From the NCBI RefSeq assembly GCF_019145195.1, contig NZ_JAHSTW010000009.1:1-64000 (forward strand): a DNA stretch of 64,000 bases. Reading direction: 5' to 3'. The notes beneath the pieces are model-generated. The model saw only the letters and a program-made list of their open reading frames with translations, did no database searches and was not told the DNA's origin. Origin of the DNA: Pseudomonas siliginis (lineage in GTDB: Bacteria > Pseudomonadota > Gammaproteobacteria > Pseudomonadales > Pseudomonadaceae). This document shows, in pieces, positions 44,092 through 52,629 of this stretch (the stretch's first letter is position 1; each line of letters begins with the position of its first letter). The translations under genes and the position numbers were made by a program.

Positions 44092-45261
44092 ATGAATTCC
44101 GATACTCCTCTTCAACTTCTGGGCGGCCTCACAGCACGCGAATTCCTGCGTGACTACTGGCAGAAAAAACCGCTGCTGATCCGTCAGGCGATTCCTGACT
44201 TCGAAAGCCCGATCGACGCCGACGAACTGGCCGGCCTGGCCCTGGAAGAAGAAGTCGAATCGCGCCTGGTGATCGAACATGGCGAGCGTCCATGGGAACT
44301 GCGTCGCGGCCCGTTCGCCGAAGACGAGTTCAGCAAATTGCCAGAGAAAGAGTGGACACTGCTGGTGCAGGCGGTTGACCAGTTCGTGCCGGAAGTCAGT
44401 GAACTGCTGGAAAACTTCCGCTTCCTGCCGAGCTGGCGCGTCGATGACGTGATGATCAGCTTCGCCGCCCCGGGTGGCAGCGTCGGCCCGCATTTCGACA
44501 ACTACGATGTGTTCCTGCTGCAGGGCCACGGCAAGCGCAACTGGAAAATCGGCCAGATGTGCGACTCCGAGAGCCCGCTGCTGCAACACGCCGACCTGCG
44601 CATCCTCGCTGAATTCCACGAGACCGAAGAATGGGTGCTGGAGCCGGGCGACATGCTCTACCTGCCGCCGCGTCTGGCTCATTGCGGTGTCGCGGTCGAC
44701 AATTGCATGACCTACTCGGTCGGCTTCCGCGCGCCGAGCGCCGCTGAAGTGCTGACCCACTTCACCGACTTCCTCAGCCAGTTCCTGACCGACGAAGAGC
44801 GCTACACCGATGCCGACGCCAAGCCGGCGGTCGATCCGCACCAGATTCAACACGATGCGCTGGATCGCCTGAAAAGCCTGCTCGCCGAGCACATGAGCGA
44901 CGAGCGTCTGCTGCTGACCTGGTTCGGCCAGTACATGACCGAGCCGCGCTACCCGGAACTGGTGGTCGGCCCGGAAGACGTCGAAGAAGAAGACTTCCTC
45001 GCCGCCCTGCAGGACGGCGCCGTGCTGATCCGCAACCCGAGCGCGCGCCTGGCCTGGTCGGAAGTCGACGACGATCTGCTGCTGTTCGCCAGCGGCCAGA
45101 GCCGCTACCTGCCGGGCAAGCTGCGCGAACTGCTGAAGCTGATCTGCGCCGCTGACGCCCTGCACGCCGACAACCTGGGCCAATGGCTGAGCGATGAAGA
45201 CGGCCGCAGCCTGCTCTGCGAACTGGTCAAGCAAGGAAGCCTGGGGTTCGCCGATGAATAA
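44092..45261 (+). CDS. roxA: JmjC-type ribosomal protein oxygenase (RoxA/YcfD-like)
   Basis: 389 residues, a 2-oxoglutarate and Fe(II) oxygenase. In E. coli YcfD hydroxylates an Arg of ribosomal protein L16. Iron ligands are H134, D136 (GPHFDNYD) and H197 (RLAHCGVAV). The C-terminal part has the dimerisation and winged-helix region seen in the family. Start ATG 44092 follows a weak AGG. Its stop overlaps the GNAT start by 8 bases, so they are one unit. Confidence 0.92.
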   Translation: MNSDTPLQLLGGLTAREFLRDYWQKKPLLIRQAIPDFESPIDADELAGLALEEEVESRLVIEHGERPWELRRGPFAEDEFSKLPEKEWTLLVQAVDQFVPEVSELLENFRFLPSWRVDDVMISFAAPGGSVGPHFDNYDVFLLQGHGKRNWKIGQMCDSESPLLQHADLRILAEFHETEEWVLEPGDMLYLPPRLAHCGVAVDNCMTYSVGFRAPSAAEVLTHFTDFLSQFLTDEERYTDADAKPAVDPHQIQHDALDRLKSLLAEHMSDERLLLTWFGQYMTEPRYPELVVGPEDVEEEDFLAALQDGAVLIRNPSARLAWSEVDDDLLLFASGQSRYLPGKLRELLKLICAADALHADNLGQWLSDEDGRSLLCELVKQGSLGFADE

Positions 45262-45679
45262 AATTCGCGTTCGTGTCGCAGACTGGCAGAAGGATATCGC
45301 CGAGATCCGGCGCATTCGTGAAACGGTGTTCATCGCCGAACAATCGGTGCCACCCGAGCTTGAGTGGGACGCCGATGACGCGACCGCCGTGCATTTTCTG
45401 GCGTTCGAAGGCGACTTCCCAATCGGCACTGCGCGGCTGTTGCCCGACGGCCATATCGGCCGGGTTTCGGTGCTCAAAGACTGGCGCGGAATGAAGGTCG
45501 GCGACGCGCTGATGCAAGCGGTCATCGCCGAAGCCGAAGCGCGCGGGCTGAAGCAACAGAAGCTCAGCGCTCAGGTGCAAGCCACGGCGTTCTACGAGCG
45601 CCTGGGTTTCAGCCTGGTCAGCGAAGAGTTTCTTGAGGCCGGGATTCCGCATGTCGACATGGTTCGGCATTCGGCCTGA
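45254..45679 (+). CDS. GNAT acetyltransferase, ElaA-like
   Basis: 141 residues. The acetyl-CoA region (VSVLKDWRGMKVGDALM) and the FYERLGFSLVSEEFLEAGIP end are seen. The N-terminal DWQKDIAEIRRIRETVFIAEQ is typical of ElaA-like acetyltransferases. Overlaps the end of the ribosomal oxygenase gene. The substrate is unknown. Confidence 0.87.
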   Translation: MNKIRVRVADWQKDIAEIRRIRETVFIAEQSVPPELEWDADDATAVHFLAFEGDFPIGTARLLPDGHIGRVSVLKDWRGMKVGDALMQAVIAEAEARGLKQQKLSAQVQATAFYERLGFSLVSEEFLEAGIPHVDMVRHSA

Positions 45680-45699
45680 TGCCGAAACCTCTAGATCCC

Positions 45700-45834
45700 T
45701 GTGGCGAGGGGATTTATCCCCGCTGGGCTGCGAAGCAACCCCAAATCCAGAAAACTCGGTGAGTCAGTTAAATCGAGCGCGCTGGGTCGGCGACTGCTGC
45801 GCAGCCGAGCGGGGATAAATCCCCTCACCACAAA
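45700..45834. repeat. Palindromic repeat, type C, copy 2
   Basis: Arms 45700-45722 (GGCGAGGGGATTTATCCCCG) and 45809-45832 (CGGGGATAAATCCCCTC) are inverted; inner arms GGGCTGCGAAGC and GCGCAGCC resemble those at 26,621. The spacing is larger here (about 87 bases) than in the first copy. Confidence 0.85.
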
Positions 45835-45853
45835 AGGCCGCAAGAACACCACT

Positions 45854-45888
45854 AAACGCCCCGCCATCCACCAATGCCGGGGCGTTTT
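45854..45888 (+). terminator. Intrinsic terminator after the GNAT gene
   Basis: 10-bp stem AAACGCCCCG/CGGGGCGTTT (45854-45863 with 45878-45887) followed by only four T residues, so termination may be partial. Confidence 0.75.
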
Positions 45889-45967
45889 GCTGTCTACGAT
45901 TCAACTTGCCCCACCCCGGGCCGACAAACTGGCAATATCAAGCCTTTCGAACGCGGAGATAACGGAC

Positions 45968-46729
45968 ATGTCCCTACGCACCCTGCTCACCACCCTGCTG
46001 CTCGGCTGCAGTTTTTCGGTGCTGGCAGCTACAGAAATCGTCCCCCTCAAATACCACACCAGCGCTGACATGTTGCCAGTGGCGCAGGATTTCATCGGCC
46101 AGGACGGTCAGGTCAGCGCTTACGGCAATCAGCTGATCGTCAAAGCCGAGCCGGGCAAGATACAGGAACTGAAAGATCTGCTGGCGCAACTCGATACCGC
46201 ACCGAAGCGCTTGCTGATCACCGTCGACACCAACGAAAACAATGGCCGTGGCGACGAAGGTTATTCGGTCAACGGCGCCCAGCCGAACCAGACCCGGATC
46301 ATCAGCCGCAGCACCACCAGCCGCAACGGCGGCGTTCAGCAAGTGCAAACCAGTGAAGGCACTCCGGCGCTGATTCAGGTTGGCCAGAGCGTGCCGATCA
46401 CCAACACCCAGAGCGATTCCTACGGCGGTTACAGCAGCGAGACCCAATACCGCAACGTCACCCAGGGTTTCTACGTCACCGCCAGCGTCACCGGCGAGAC
46501 CGTTCATCTGGCGATCAGTACCAACCGTGACCGCATGAGCCAGGAACGTCCCGATGTAGTGAACGTGCAAAGCACCGACACAACCGTCACCGGGCGCCTC
46601 GGTGAGTGGATCACTCTGGCGGGCGTCAACAGCCAGACTCAGGCCGATAAACAGGGCCTGACCCGCAGCTACTCGACTCAAGGCCGCGATGACATGACCT
46701 TGCGGGTGAAAGTCGACACACTGGACTAA
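45968..46729 (+). CDS. Exported protein with secretin N-domain-like region
   Basis: 253 residues. A signal peptide (MSLRTLLTTLLLGCSFSVLA) is followed by a segment like the secretin N-domain (about 22-80: EIVPLKYHTSADMLPVA, then LIVKAEPGKIQELKDLLAQLD). A Gly/Ser/Asn-rich middle and a beta-rich C-terminal half (VGQSVPITNTQ, QGFYVTASVTGETV) recall the outer secretin domain but are too short for a pore. No type II, III or IV secretion or pilus genes are nearby, so it is an orphan. The function is unknown. Confidence 0.75.
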   Translation: MSLRTLLTTLLLGCSFSVLAATEIVPLKYHTSADMLPVAQDFIGQDGQVSAYGNQLIVKAEPGKIQELKDLLAQLDTAPKRLLITVDTNENNGRGDEGYSVNGAQPNQTRIISRSTTSRNGGVQQVQTSEGTPALIQVGQSVPITNTQSDSYGGYSSETQYRNVTQGFYVTASVTGETVHLAISTNRDRMSQERPDVVNVQSTDTTVTGRLGEWITLAGVNSQTQADKQGLTRSYSTQGRDDMTLRVKVDTLD

Positions 46730-47204
46730 AGCACCGAAAACTGACTGATTAGTCGTATTAGACGAAAGATGTAGTGCCTTGAAAAAAGCACTACAAAACG
46801 TTTGACGAGGCCAAAAAGCGAAGGCATGATGGCCTCGCTCCCGCTAATCAGAGGCCCTGGCAAGGGCCTTCGAAGCGCCGCTCGCACCTACCCCGCGAGC
46901 CGTTTCGTGTCTGTACCGCCCACAAGGTGTGTTTGACGAGGTTGCCGACTGGAACGAAGTTGTCCCGAGGGACGGAAGCGTATTTAGGTAACCCGGCTTC
47001 ACGCTGTTGTCCGTATAAAGGCCCACGACGCCCGCATGCGCCCCGCAGTCCGCCACTACCTGCTCACTTCCCCTCGAGCCCATCGTTCATCCCGTCGCCT
47101 ACCCCGCCGAATCCGACTTGACCACCTAAGCTTCTGGTCAGCGAGCGCAGGAATTTTCCACCGCAGAACAACTTTTCATAAAAGACGCGACGAGGTTTAT
47201 CTCC
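46730..47204. other. 475-bp region upstream of aceA with several hairpins
   Basis: No gene supported. An 8-bp inverted repeat TGTAGTGC/GCACTACA (46770-46777 with 46788-46795) encloses CTTGAAAAAA. Further possible hairpins are GAGGCC/GGCCTC (46807-46836), AGGCCCT/AGGGCCT (46852-46869) and GTCCC/GGGAC (46961-46973). The aceA promoter and probably a long leader are inside. A structured RNA is possible but not shown. Confidence 0.45.
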
Positions 47205-48530
47205 ATGGCACTGACACGCGAACAGCAAATTGCAGCCCTTGAAAAAGACTGGGCCGAGAACCCGCGCTGGAAAGGCGTGACTCGCACTTACTCCGCTGCC
47301 GACGTGGTCCGCCTGCGTGGCTCGGTTCAGCCAGAGCACACCTTCGCGAAGATGGGCGCCGAGAAGCTGTGGAACCTGGTCACCCAGGGTGCCAAGCCGT
47401 CCTTCCGTCCAGAGAAAGATTTCGTCAACTGCATGGGCGCCCTGACTGGCGGCCAGGCTGTTCAGCAGGTTAAAGCCGGTATCCAGGCGATCTACCTGTC
47501 CGGCTGGCAGGTTGCTGCGGACAACAACTCCGCAGAATCGATGTACCCGGACCAGTCGCTGTACCCGGTGGACTCCGTCCCAACCGTGGTCAAGCGCATC
47601 AACAACTCGTTCCGTCGTGCCGACCAGATTCAGTGGAAAGCCGGCAAGAACCCGGGCGATGACGGCTACATCGACTACTTCGCACCAATCGTGGCCGACG
47701 CTGAAGCCGGTTTCGGCGGTGTACTCAACGCCTACGAGCTGATGAAAAGCATGATCGAAGCCGGCGCCGCTGGCGTTCACTTCGAAGACCAACTGGCTTC
47801 GGTGAAGAAGTGCGGCCACATGGGCGGCAAGGTTCTGGTGCCAACCCAGGAAGCCGTACAGAAGCTGACCGCTGCCCGCCTGGCAGCTGACGTTGCCGGC
47901 ACGCCGACCATCATCCTGGCCCGCACCGACGCCAACGCGGCTGACCTGCTGACTTCCGACTGCGACCCGTACGATCAGCCATTCGTGACCGGCGAGCGCA
48001 CTCAGGAAGGTTTCTACAAGGTACGTGCCGGCCTGGATCAAGCGATCGCCCGTGGCCTGGCTTACGCTCCGTACGCCGACCTGATCTGGTGCGAAACCGC
48101 AAAGCCGGATCTGGAAGAAGCCCGTCGCTTCGCTGAAGCGATCAAGAAGGAATACCCGGACCAGCTGCTGTCGTACAACTGCTCGCCTTCCTTCAACTGG
48201 AAGAAGAACCTGGACGACGCGACCATCGCCAAGTTCCAGCGCGAACTGTCCGCCATGGGCTACAAGCACCAGTTCATCACCCTGGCCGGCATTCACAACA
48301 TGTGGCACAGCATGTTCAACCTGGCGCACGACTACGCCCGCAACGACATGACTGCCTACGTGAAGCTGCAAGAGCAGGAATTCGCTGACGCCGCCAAGGG
48401 TTACACCTTCGTTGCGCACCAGCAGGAAGTGGGCACTGGCTACTTCGACGACATGACCACCGTGATCCAGGGCGGCTCGTCCTCGGTGACCGCGCTGACC
48501 GGCTCGACCGAAGAAGAACAGTTCCACTGA
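47205..48530 (+). CDS. aceA: Isocitrate lyase
   Basis: 441 residues. Cleaves isocitrate into succinate and glyoxylate, diverting carbon from icd/idh when acetate or fatty acids are used. The catalytic motif KKCGH has C203, and DNNSAESMYPDQSLYPV and NCSPSFNWKKNL are conserved. The size is that of the short bacterial enzyme family. No malate synthase gene is in this window. It ends at a terminator. Confidence 0.97.
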   Translation: MALTREQQIAALEKDWAENPRWKGVTRTYSAADVVRLRGSVQPEHTFAKMGAEKLWNLVTQGAKPSFRPEKDFVNCMGALTGGQAVQQVKAGIQAIYLSGWQVAADNNSAESMYPDQSLYPVDSVPTVVKRINNSFRRADQIQWKAGKNPGDDGYIDYFAPIVADAEAGFGGVLNAYELMKSMIEAGAAGVHFEDQLASVKKCGHMGGKVLVPTQEAVQKLTAARLAADVAGTPTIILARTDANAADLLTSDCDPYDQPFVTGERTQEGFYKVRAGLDQAIARGLAYAPYADLIWCETAKPDLEEARRFAEAIKKEYPDQLLSYNCSPSFNWKKNLDDATIAKFQRELSAMGYKHQFITLAGIHNMWHSMFNLAHDYARNDMTAYVKLQEQEFADAAKGYTFVAHQQEVGTGYFDDMTTVIQGGSSSVTALTGSTEEEQFH

Positions 48531-48598
48531 TTCGGCTTCACCTGAGCAAACGGCCTTTGCGGATCGAATAAAAAGCTAACCGCAAAGCCGCAAGACTG

Positions 48599-48627
48599 AC
48601 GCCCCGACTGGATCGGGGCGTTTTTTT
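48599..48627 (+). terminator. Intrinsic terminator of aceA
   Basis: 9-bp stem ACGCCCCGA/TCGGGGCGT (48599-48607 with 48613-48621) and a seven-T tail. Confidence 0.92.
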
Positions 48628-48661
48628 GCCTGCTGGAATCTCAAAGCCCCCATAAATCCCC

Positions 48662-48752
48662 GGTGGGAGCGAGCCTGCTCGCGAAGGCGACAAGTCAGCT
48701 TGCACATCTGGAGGCTGATCCACCGCTTTCGCGAGCAGGCTCGCTCCCACAG
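48662..48752. repeat. Inverted pair of type A REPs (REPIN)
   Basis: Arms 48663-48688 and 48725-48750 are inverted type A cores, about 37 bases apart, between aceA and the nuo promoter region. Confidence 0.9.
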
Positions 48753-49176
48753 GGCTACCGTCAGCCGCGAGACGAAACATTGATCTGAAGCGCTACAAGC
48801 GTCAGAAATTTCCGTTAAAACGGTAGGCTTCGCAACTTGCAGTAACGCGCAAGTAAGACAACTTCCCAGCCACTCACTCGTTAAACAGTTACAAAACCAC
48901 TCCAAACGATATCAATTATCATTTAGCAGCAACTATGTTCGTTACAAAGCCTACAAAACATAATTGACGGAAACCCGGCTAATGCCCGCACCGCATGGGC
49001 CGCAGGGCTATGGACAAGCGCTATGTCCTTAATCCGGTAAATAATTTCGCCTTTGGAATTTTACTTGCCGGGTGTTTAGCCATAAAATCAGCCCGATTGA
49101 TTGCTGCGACATATCGTCACTGCCTTATTTCTTTATCAAGCTCAGAGACCTTTGCTCTCTGTTAAGGATTACCAGC
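48753..49176 (+). promoter_or_regulatory. Upstream region of the nuo operon
   Basis: This 424-bp stretch without genes is AT-richer than the rest. A sigma-70-like pair, TTTACT (49060-49065), a 17-base spacer and TAAAAT (49083-49088), lies about 90 bases before nuoA. A sequence at about 48908-48926 matches 13 of 19 positions of the Fur box consensus when read leftward; that is only suggestive. AAGGA at about 49163 is the nuoA ribosome-binding site. Confidence 0.4.
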
Positions 49177-49590
49177 ATGCCCGAAGCGACAGGACTCATG
49201 GCCCACAACTGGGGCTTTGCCATTTTCCTTCTGGGTGTCGTCGGCCTGTGTGCCTTCATGCTTGGCGTCTCCAGCCTCCTCGGGTCAAAAGCCTGGGGTC
49301 GCAGCAAAAACGAACCGTTCGAGTCGGGCATGCTACCTACCGGTGGCGCCCGCTTGCGGCTCTCAGCCAAATTCTATCTGGTCGCGATGCTCTTCGTGAT
49401 CTTCGATATCGAAGCCCTCTTTCTCTTTGCATGGTCTGTGTCCGTCCGCGAAAGCGGCTGGACCGGATTCGTCGAAGCTCTCGTTTTCATAGCAATTCTG
49501 TTGGCAGGTCTTGTCTACCTGTTCCGAGTGGGCGCCCTTGACTGGGCTCCGGAAGCTCGTCGCAAGCGGCAGGCGAAGCTGAAACAATGA
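49177..49590 (+). CDS. nuoA: NADH-quinone oxidoreductase subunit A
   Basis: 137 residues, three membrane helices. Small membrane-arm subunit of complex I next to the quinone site. Contains GRSKNEPFESGMLPTGGAR loop and YLVAMLFVIFDIEALFLFAW, both conserved. First gene of the operon; the ATG at 49177 was chosen with AAGGA upstream, and the longer frame is not conserved. nuoB begins 10 bases later. Confidence 0.96.
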   Translation: MPEATGLMAHNWGFAIFLLGVVGLCAFMLGVSSLLGSKAWGRSKNEPFESGMLPTGGARLRLSAKFYLVAMLFVIFDIEALFLFAWSVSVRESGWTGFVEALVFIAILLAGLVYLFRVGALDWAPEARRKRQAKLKQ

Positions 49591-49600
49591 GGCTTTGGCA

Positions 49601-50275
49601 ATGCAATACAATCTCACCAGGATCGACCCCGATGCTCCTAACGAGCAGTATCCGATTGGCCAGCGGGAAACCGTTGCCGATCCGTTAGAAGATCAAGTCC
49701 ACAAAAACATTTTCATGGGCAAGCTGGAAGACGTGCTGAGCGGCGCGGTCAACTGGGGACGTAAGAACTCCCTGTGGCCGTACAACTTCGGCCTGTCGTG
49801 CTGCTACGTGGAAATGACCACCGCCTTCACGGCGCCCCACGACATCGCGCGCTTTGGCGCCGAAGTCATCCGGGCCTCGCCGCGTCAGGCCGACTTCATG
49901 GTTATCGCCGGTACCTGCTTCATCAAGATGGCGCCGATCATTCAGCGTCTCTACGAGCAAATGCTCGAACCGAAATGGGTTATCTCCATGGGTTCGTGCG
50001 CCAACTCCGGCGGCATGTACGACATCTACTCCGTGGTTCAAGGGGTGGACAAGTTCTTGCCCGTGGACGTCTACGTACCTGGCTGCCCGCCCCGTCCGGA
50101 AGCATTTCTGCAAGGCTTGATGCTGTTGCAGGAATCGATTGGACAGGAGCGTCGTCCGCTTTCCTGGGTCGTTGGTGATCAAGGCGTGTATCGCGCCGAC
50201 ATGCCATCGCAGAAGGAACAGCGCCGCGAACAGCGAATCGCAGTCACCAATCTGCGCAGCCCTGACGAAGTCTGA
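49601..50275 (+). CDS. nuoB: NADH-quinone oxidoreductase subunit B
   Basis: 224 residues, binds the terminal [4Fe-4S] cluster N2 that reduces quinone. Ligand cysteines are in GLSCCYVEM, GSCANSGG and PGCPPRPE. Proteobacterial length. Spacing to nuoCD is about 70 bases. Confidence 0.97.
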   Translation: MQYNLTRIDPDAPNEQYPIGQRETVADPLEDQVHKNIFMGKLEDVLSGAVNWGRKNSLWPYNFGLSCCYVEMTTAFTAPHDIARFGAEVIRASPRQADFMVIAGTCFIKMAPIIQRLYEQMLEPKWVISMGSCANSGGMYDIYSVVQGVDKFLPVDVYVPGCPPRPEAFLQGLMLLQESIGQERRPLSWVVGDQGVYRADMPSQKEQRREQRIAVTNLRSPDEV

Positions 50276-50344
50276 TCCAGTTCTGTTCCAAGTAACGAGA
50301 AGCTGGCTTCATTCTTTACGTTGACCGAAAGCGAAAAAATAACC

Positions 50345-52129
50345 ATGACTACAGGCAGCGCTCTGTACATCCCGCCTTACAAGGCAGACGACCAGGATGT
50401 GGTCGTCGAACTGAACAACCGTTTTGGCGCCGAAGCGTTCACCGCGCAGGCAACCCGCACCGGCATGCCGGTGCTCTGGGTGGCCCGTGCCAAACTGGTT
50501 GAAGTCCTGACTTTCCTGCGCAACCTGCCCAAGCCGTACGTCATGCTCTATGACCTGCACGGCGTGGACGAGCGTCTGCGCACCAAGCGTCAAGGGCTGC
50601 CAACCGGCGCCGATTTCACCGTGTTCTATCACCTCATGTCGCTGGAGCGTAATAGTGACGTGATGATCAAGGTGGCCTTGTCCGAAGGCGACCTCAGCAT
50701 GCCTTCCGTCACCAGCATCTGGCCCAACGCCAACTGGTACGAGCGCGAAGTCTGGGACATGTTCGGCATCGACTTCAAAGGCCACCCGCACCTGTCGCGC
50801 ATCATGATGCCGCCGACCTGGGAAGGTCACCCGCTGCGCAAGGACTTCCCGGCGCGCGCCACCGAATTCGATCCGTTCAGCCTCAACCTCGCCAAGCAGC
50901 AGCTGGAAGAGGAAGCCGCGCGTTTCCGTCCGGAAGACTGGGGCATGAAGCGTTCCGGAGCCAACGAGGACTACATGTTCCTCAACCTCGGCCCGAACCA
51001 CCCTTCGGCGCACGGTGCGTTCCGCATCATCCTGCAGCTGGACGGTGAAGAGATCGTCGACTGCGTCCCGGACATCGGTTACCACCACCGTGGCGCCGAG
51101 AAGATGGGCGAGCGTCAGTCCTGGCACAGCTACATTCCGTACACCGACCGCATCGACTACCTCGGCGGCGTGATGAACAACCTGCCGTACGTGCTCTCGG
51201 TCGAGAAGCTCGCCGGCATCAAGGTGCCGCAGAAGGTCGACGTCATCCGCATCATGATGGCCGAGTTCTTCCGGATCACCAGTCACCTGCTGTTCCTCGG
51301 TACCTATATCCAGGACGTCGGCGCCATGACCCCGGTGTTCTTCACTTTCACCGACCGCCAGAAGGCGTACACGGTGATCGAAGCCATTACCGGTTTCCGT
51401 CTGCACCCGGCCTGGTACCGCATCGGTGGCGTCGCCCACGACCTGCCGCGCGGGTGGGAAAAACTGGTCAAGGATTTCGTCGAGTGGATGCCCAAGCGTC
51501 TCGACGAATACACCAAGGCCGCCCTGCAGAACAGCATCCTCAAGGGTCGTACCGTCGGCGTCGCTGCCTACAACACCAAAGAGGCCCTGGAATGGGGCGT
51601 CACCGGTGCCGGCCTGCGGTCGACCGGTTGCGATTTCGACCTGCGCAAAGCGCGTCCGTACTCGGGCTACGAGAACTTCGAATTCGAAGTGCCGCTGGCC
51701 GTCAACGGCGATGCCTACGACCGCTGCATGGTCCGCGTCGAAGAGATGCGCCAGAGCATCAAGATCATCGATCAATGCATGCGCAACATGCCGGAAGGCC
51801 CGTACAAGGCGGATCACCCGCTGACCACGCCGCCGCCGAAAGAGCGCACGCTGCAGCACATCGAAACCCTGATCACGCACTTCCTGCAGGTTTCGTGGGG
51901 CCCGGTCATGCCGGCCAACGAATCCTTCCAGATGATCGAAGCGACCAAGGGCATCAACAGTTATTACCTGACGAGCGACGGCGGCACCATGAGCTACCGT
52001 ACCCGGATCCGTACTCCGAGCTTCCCGCACCTGCAGCAGATCCCTTCGGTGATCAAAGGCAGCATGGTCGCGGACTTGATTGCGTACCTGGGTAGTATCG
52101 ACTTCGTTATGGCCGACGTGGACCGCTAA
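50345..52129 (+). CDS. nuoC: NADH-quinone oxidoreductase fused subunit C/D
   Basis: 594 residues; NuoC (about 1-190) and NuoD (about 200-594) are one polypeptide, as in E. coli, whereas many bacteria keep them apart. Conserved NuoC segment NWYEREVWDMFGIDFKGHP and NuoD segments GPNHPSAHGAFR and DIGYHHRGAEK line the quinone channel. Starts at 50345, the first Met of the MTTGSALYIPP sequence. Confidence 0.97.
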   Translation: MTTGSALYIPPYKADDQDVVVELNNRFGAEAFTAQATRTGMPVLWVARAKLVEVLTFLRNLPKPYVMLYDLHGVDERLRTKRQGLPTGADFTVFYHLMSLERNSDVMIKVALSEGDLSMPSVTSIWPNANWYEREVWDMFGIDFKGHPHLSRIMMPPTWEGHPLRKDFPARATEFDPFSLNLAKQQLEEEAARFRPEDWGMKRSGANEDYMFLNLGPNHPSAHGAFRIILQLDGEEIVDCVPDIGYHHRGAEKMGERQSWHSYIPYTDRIDYLGGVMNNLPYVLSVEKLAGIKVPQKVDVIRIMMAEFFRITSHLLFLGTYIQDVGAMTPVFFTFTDRQKAYTVIEAITGFRLHPAWYRIGGVAHDLPRGWEKLVKDFVEWMPKRLDEYTKAALQNSILKGRTVGVAAYNTKEALEWGVTGAGLRSTGCDFDLRKARPYSGYENFEFEVPLAVNGDAYDRCMVRVEEMRQSIKIIDQCMRNMPEGPYKADHPLTTPPPKERTLQHIETLITHFLQVSWGPVMPANESFQMIEATKGINSYYLTSDGGTMSYRTRIRTPSFPHLQQIPSVIKGSMVADLIAYLGSIDFVMADVDR

Positions 52130-52131
52130 GC

Positions 52132-52629
52132 ATGAACAGCACGCTTATCCAGACAGACCGTTTCACCTTGAGTGAAACCGAGCGCTCGGCCATCGAGCAC
52201 GAGCTGCATCACTACGAAGACCCGCGCGCGGCGTCGATCGAAGCCCTGAAGATCGTTCAGAAGGAACGCGGCTGGGTGCCGGATGGCGCCCTGTACGCGA
52301 TCGGCGAGATCCTCGGCATCCCGGCCAGCGACGTTGAAGGCGTGGCGACGTTCTATAGCCAGATCTTCCGTCAGCCGGTCGGCCGCCACATCATTCGCGT
52401 CTGCGACAGCATGGTCTGCTACATCGGCGGCCACGAGTCGGTGGTCAGCGAAATCCAGAACAATCTGGGCATCGGCCTGGGTCAGACCACCGCCGACGGT
52501 CGTTTCACCCTGCTGCCTGTCTGCTGCCTCGGCAACTGCGACAAGGCACCGGCGCTGATGATCGACGACGACACCTTTGGCGACGTGCAGCCTGCTGGCG
52601 TGGCCAAACTGCTCGAGGGCTACGTATGA
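52132..52629 (+). CDS. nuoE: NADH-quinone oxidoreductase subunit E
   Basis: 165 residues with a thioredoxin-like [2Fe-2S] cluster N1a; ligands in CDSMVCYIGG and CCLGNCDKAP. Part of the NADH-oxidising tip with NuoF and NuoG. Overlaps nuoF by four bases (ATGA). Confidence 0.97.
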   Translation: MNSTLIQTDRFTLSETERSAIEHELHHYEDPRAASIEALKIVQKERGWVPDGALYAIGEILGIPASDVEGVATFYSQIFRQPVGRHIIRVCDSMVCYIGGHESVVSEIQNNLGIGLGQTTADGRFTLLPVCCLGNCDKAPALMIDDDTFGDVQPAGVAKLLEGYV

